This document shows, piece after piece, positions 62,436 through 64,000 of a DNA stretch of 64,000 bases (position 1 is its first letter; each line of letters begins with the position of its first letter). Position numbers and translations under genes: made by a program. This DNA comes from Candidatus Obscuribacterales bacterium (GTDB lineage Bacteria > Cyanobacteriota > Vampirovibrionia > Obscuribacterales > Obscuribacteraceae). The stretch spans positions 1,984,001 to 2,048,000 of the forward strand of contig JAHBVO010000001.1 of assembly GCA_019637435.1 (NCBI GenBank), given 5' to 3'. The notes under the pieces are model-generated. The model was not told where the DNA came from. It made no database searches and worked only from the letters and a program-made list of their open reading frames with translations.

Positions 62436-63878
62436 ATGTTGAAAGAGATCGTGAAATATTCGTTGGATATCAAAGGAATCGATGAGCCCACTTTCAATGA
62501 AGTGAAGAGCCCATTTGATGGAGAAATCGTCGCAGCCGTCGCGCAAGCTGATGAGAAGGCAATCGACATTGCCCTGAGTACGGCGCAAAATGTTTTTGAA
62601 AATGAAATGAGTAAGATGCCCGCGTGGAAACGCAGTGAGATTCTTGCTAAAGCTTCGGAGTTGATTAAGGAGCGCCAGGAAGAAATTGCTCAGATAATCG
62701 CCAGAGAAGGTGGAAAGCCGCTCAAAGATGCACGTTTGGAAGTCAGTCGCGCGAGCAACACCTTCGCAATCGCTTCACGCGAAGCGATGAACCTCGATGG
62801 TGAGCAGCTGCCGATGGATGTTTCCGCTGGAAACGAGAAGAGAATCGGCATTATCGTCAGAGAGCCCATTGGTGTTGTCGGAGCAGTCACACCATTCAAC
62901 TTCCCGTTGAACCTTGTCGCTCACAAAGTAGCACCTGCACTTGCCGGCGGCAACACTGTTGTTTTGAAACCGTCTTCTGCTACGCCGGTTGCATCGTTCA
63001 AACTCAAAGAAATTTTGAAAGACGCGGGTCTTCCGGACGGCGCTTTGATCGTTGTGCCATGCCGCGGTGCAAAGGGAAATGCGTTGATCAAGGATCCGCG
63101 CCTGGCGTGTGTCACGTTCACAGGTAGTCCGGAAGTGGGTTGGAGACTTCGCGGCGAGGTCGCTCCGGGAACTCGCGTCATTTTAGAACTTGGTGGCAAC
63201 GCCGGAATCGTCGTTCACCACGATGCCGATCTCGAAGCTGCTGCGCAAGCTGCTTGTCGCGGTGGATACGCTCACGCCGGTCAGGTGTGTATCTCGGTCC
63301 AACGCGTTTACGTTCAGGAAAAGGCTTACGACCAGTTTCTGAAACTGTTTACCGAGAAAGTAAAAGCTCTCAAGGTAGGAAACCCGCTCGATGAGCAGAC
63401 CGATGTCGGACCGCTAATTGATGAAGGTTCCGCCAAACAGACAGTCGAATGGGTTGAAACCGCCGTCAAGGAAGGCGCTAAGCTCGTATCCGGTGGCAAG
63501 GCGCTTAAGAACAACTGTGTAGAGCCAGCAATTTTGGTTGATACCAAACCAGAAATGAAGGTCGTATGCCAGGAAGTCTTCGGTCCGGTCGTTTCCGTCA
63601 TGAAGTATGACACCATAGATAATGCCATTAAGGCGATGAACGCTGGCCGATTCGGCTTGCAGGCTGGTGTTTTCACGCAGGACATAAACGTGGCTTTCAA
63701 AGCTGCTCGTGGTATCGATGTTGGTGGCGTGATGGTGAACGATGCACCGATGTTCCGCGCTGACCACATGCCCTATGGTGGTCGCAAAGAATCCGGTCTG
63801 GGTCTCGAGGGTGTTAAATACGCCTTGCAAGAGATGACTCAACCGAAATTCATCTGCCTCAATCTGAAAGACCAGTAA
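62436..63878 (+). CDS. Aldehyde dehydrogenase family protein
   Basis: The 480-residue protein starts at ATG 62436, behind AGGTGG at 5 bases; GTG 62427 is less likely. The catalytic Cys is C285 in GQVCIS and the general base is E251 in LELGGN; the TPFNFPLN segment and GGRKESGLG near the end are family marks. It oxidises an aldehyde to the acid with NAD(P). The sequence is nearest to lactaldehyde or non-phosphorylating glyceraldehyde-3-phosphate types, but the substrate is not settled. No operon partner is seen in the window. Confidence 0.9.
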   Translation: MLKEIVKYSLDIKGIDEPTFNEVKSPFDGEIVAAVAQADEKAIDIALSTAQNVFENEMSKMPAWKRSEILAKASELIKERQEEIAQIIAREGGKPLKDARLEVSRASNTFAIASREAMNLDGEQLPMDVSAGNEKRIGIIVREPIGVVGAVTPFNFPLNLVAHKVAPALAGGNTVVLKPSSATPVASFKLKEILKDAGLPDGALIVVPCRGAKGNALIKDPRLACVTFTGSPEVGWRLRGEVAPGTRVILELGGNAGIVVHHDADLEAAAQAACRGGYAHAGQVCISVQRVYVQEKAYDQFLKLFTEKVKALKVGNPLDEQTDVGPLIDEGSAKQTVEWVETAVKEGAKLVSGGKALKNNCVEPAILVDTKPEMKVVCQEVFGPVVSVMKYDTIDNAIKAMNAGRFGLQAGVFTQDINVAFKAARGIDVGGVMVNDAPMFRADHMPYGGRKESGLGLEGVKYALQEMTQPKFICLNLKDQ

Positions 63879-63885
63879 ATCGAAG

Positions 63886-63939
63886 TGGAACGGTTTCATT
63901 CGGCTTCACTCTTTGTTGGCTCGAATTGAAACCGTTCCA
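63886..63939. terminator. Hairpin after the aldehyde dehydrogenase gene
   Basis: TGGAACGGTTTCA (63886-63898) pairs perfectly with TGAAACCGTTCCA (63927-63939) over 13 bp, with a small extension inside. It starts 8 bases past the stop. The loop is long and no T-tract follows. Confidence 0.6.
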
Positions 63940-64000
63940 GTTCACAGGTCAGGCATCACATTAGAAGCGCGGTTTCATGTCAAAAACAAAATACGATGTA

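Overview
The window (about 50% GC, dense coding, no rRNA, tRNA, CRISPR array or insertion sequence seen) looks like a chromosomal segment of a free-living, aerobically respiring, diderm-type bacterium. The best guess is a non-photosynthetic relative of Cyanobacteria (Melainabacteria/Vampirovibrionia, Obscuribacter-like). The reasons are a b6-type cytochrome b (14 residues between the helix-D hemes) fused to cytochrome c and encoded with a caa3 oxidase, a probable outer-membrane beta-barrel protein, abundant TPR/CHAT, zinc-ribbon kinase and filamentous-haemagglutinin-like proteins, and a sigma-like/HhH gene beside a protein resembling a cyanobacterial family. The taxonomic call is inference from gene content, not from a marker gene.

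Layout: 1-2.5 kb, a 5'-truncated acidic response regulator with a degenerate HPt tail, followed by a canonical HPt protein. 2.5-7.2 kb, a polytopic membrane protein and a small deoxysugar cluster (RfbH-type 3-dehydrase, RmlC-like epimerase, RmlD-like reductase). 7.2-10 kb, ACT-malic enzyme and a Tat-exported superoxide dismutase. 10.3-12.5 kb, two tandem paralogues of unknown function with similar leaders. 12.7-16.1 kb, a secreted DUF4384-like protein, a membrane-anchored trypsin-like protease and small membrane proteins. 16.2-19 kb, a sigma-like/HhH protein and a DUF1822-like protein. 19.4-23.1 kb, a secreted TldD/TldE-like pair. 23.3-29 kb, a zinc-ribbon/PEGA protein, a zinc-ribbon Ser/Thr kinase and a secreted TPR-CHAT protease. 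29-37.3 kb, mixed envelope and metabolic genes (DUF4239, beta-barrel, thioesterase, CobO-like, lipoprotein, Ctp protease, flippase-like membrane protein).

37.6-45.5 kb is a compact minus-strand respiratory operon: ctaB, coxB (with cytochrome c domain), coxA, coxC, ctaG, a small membrane protein, Rieske, and a cytochrome b-cytochrome c-DUF4142 triple fusion. Nearly every junction overlaps, so one transcript could encode a bc complex and a caa3 oxidase with tethered cytochrome c domains, from quinol to oxygen. 45.7-51.6 kb is a second minus-strand operon: SDR epimerase, SPW/VKOR-like membrane protein, HAD-GH65 disaccharide phosphorylase fusion.

51.7-64 kb carries a CCA-adding-type enzyme, a large haemagglutinin-like adhesin flanked by short repeats, an LRV-REC-TPR response regulator, another HPt protein, a Nudix hydrolase, an M23 peptidase and an aldehyde dehydrogenase. 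Several bidirectional hairpins and two copies of the palindrome AACCGATATCGGTT lie in intergenic spaces.
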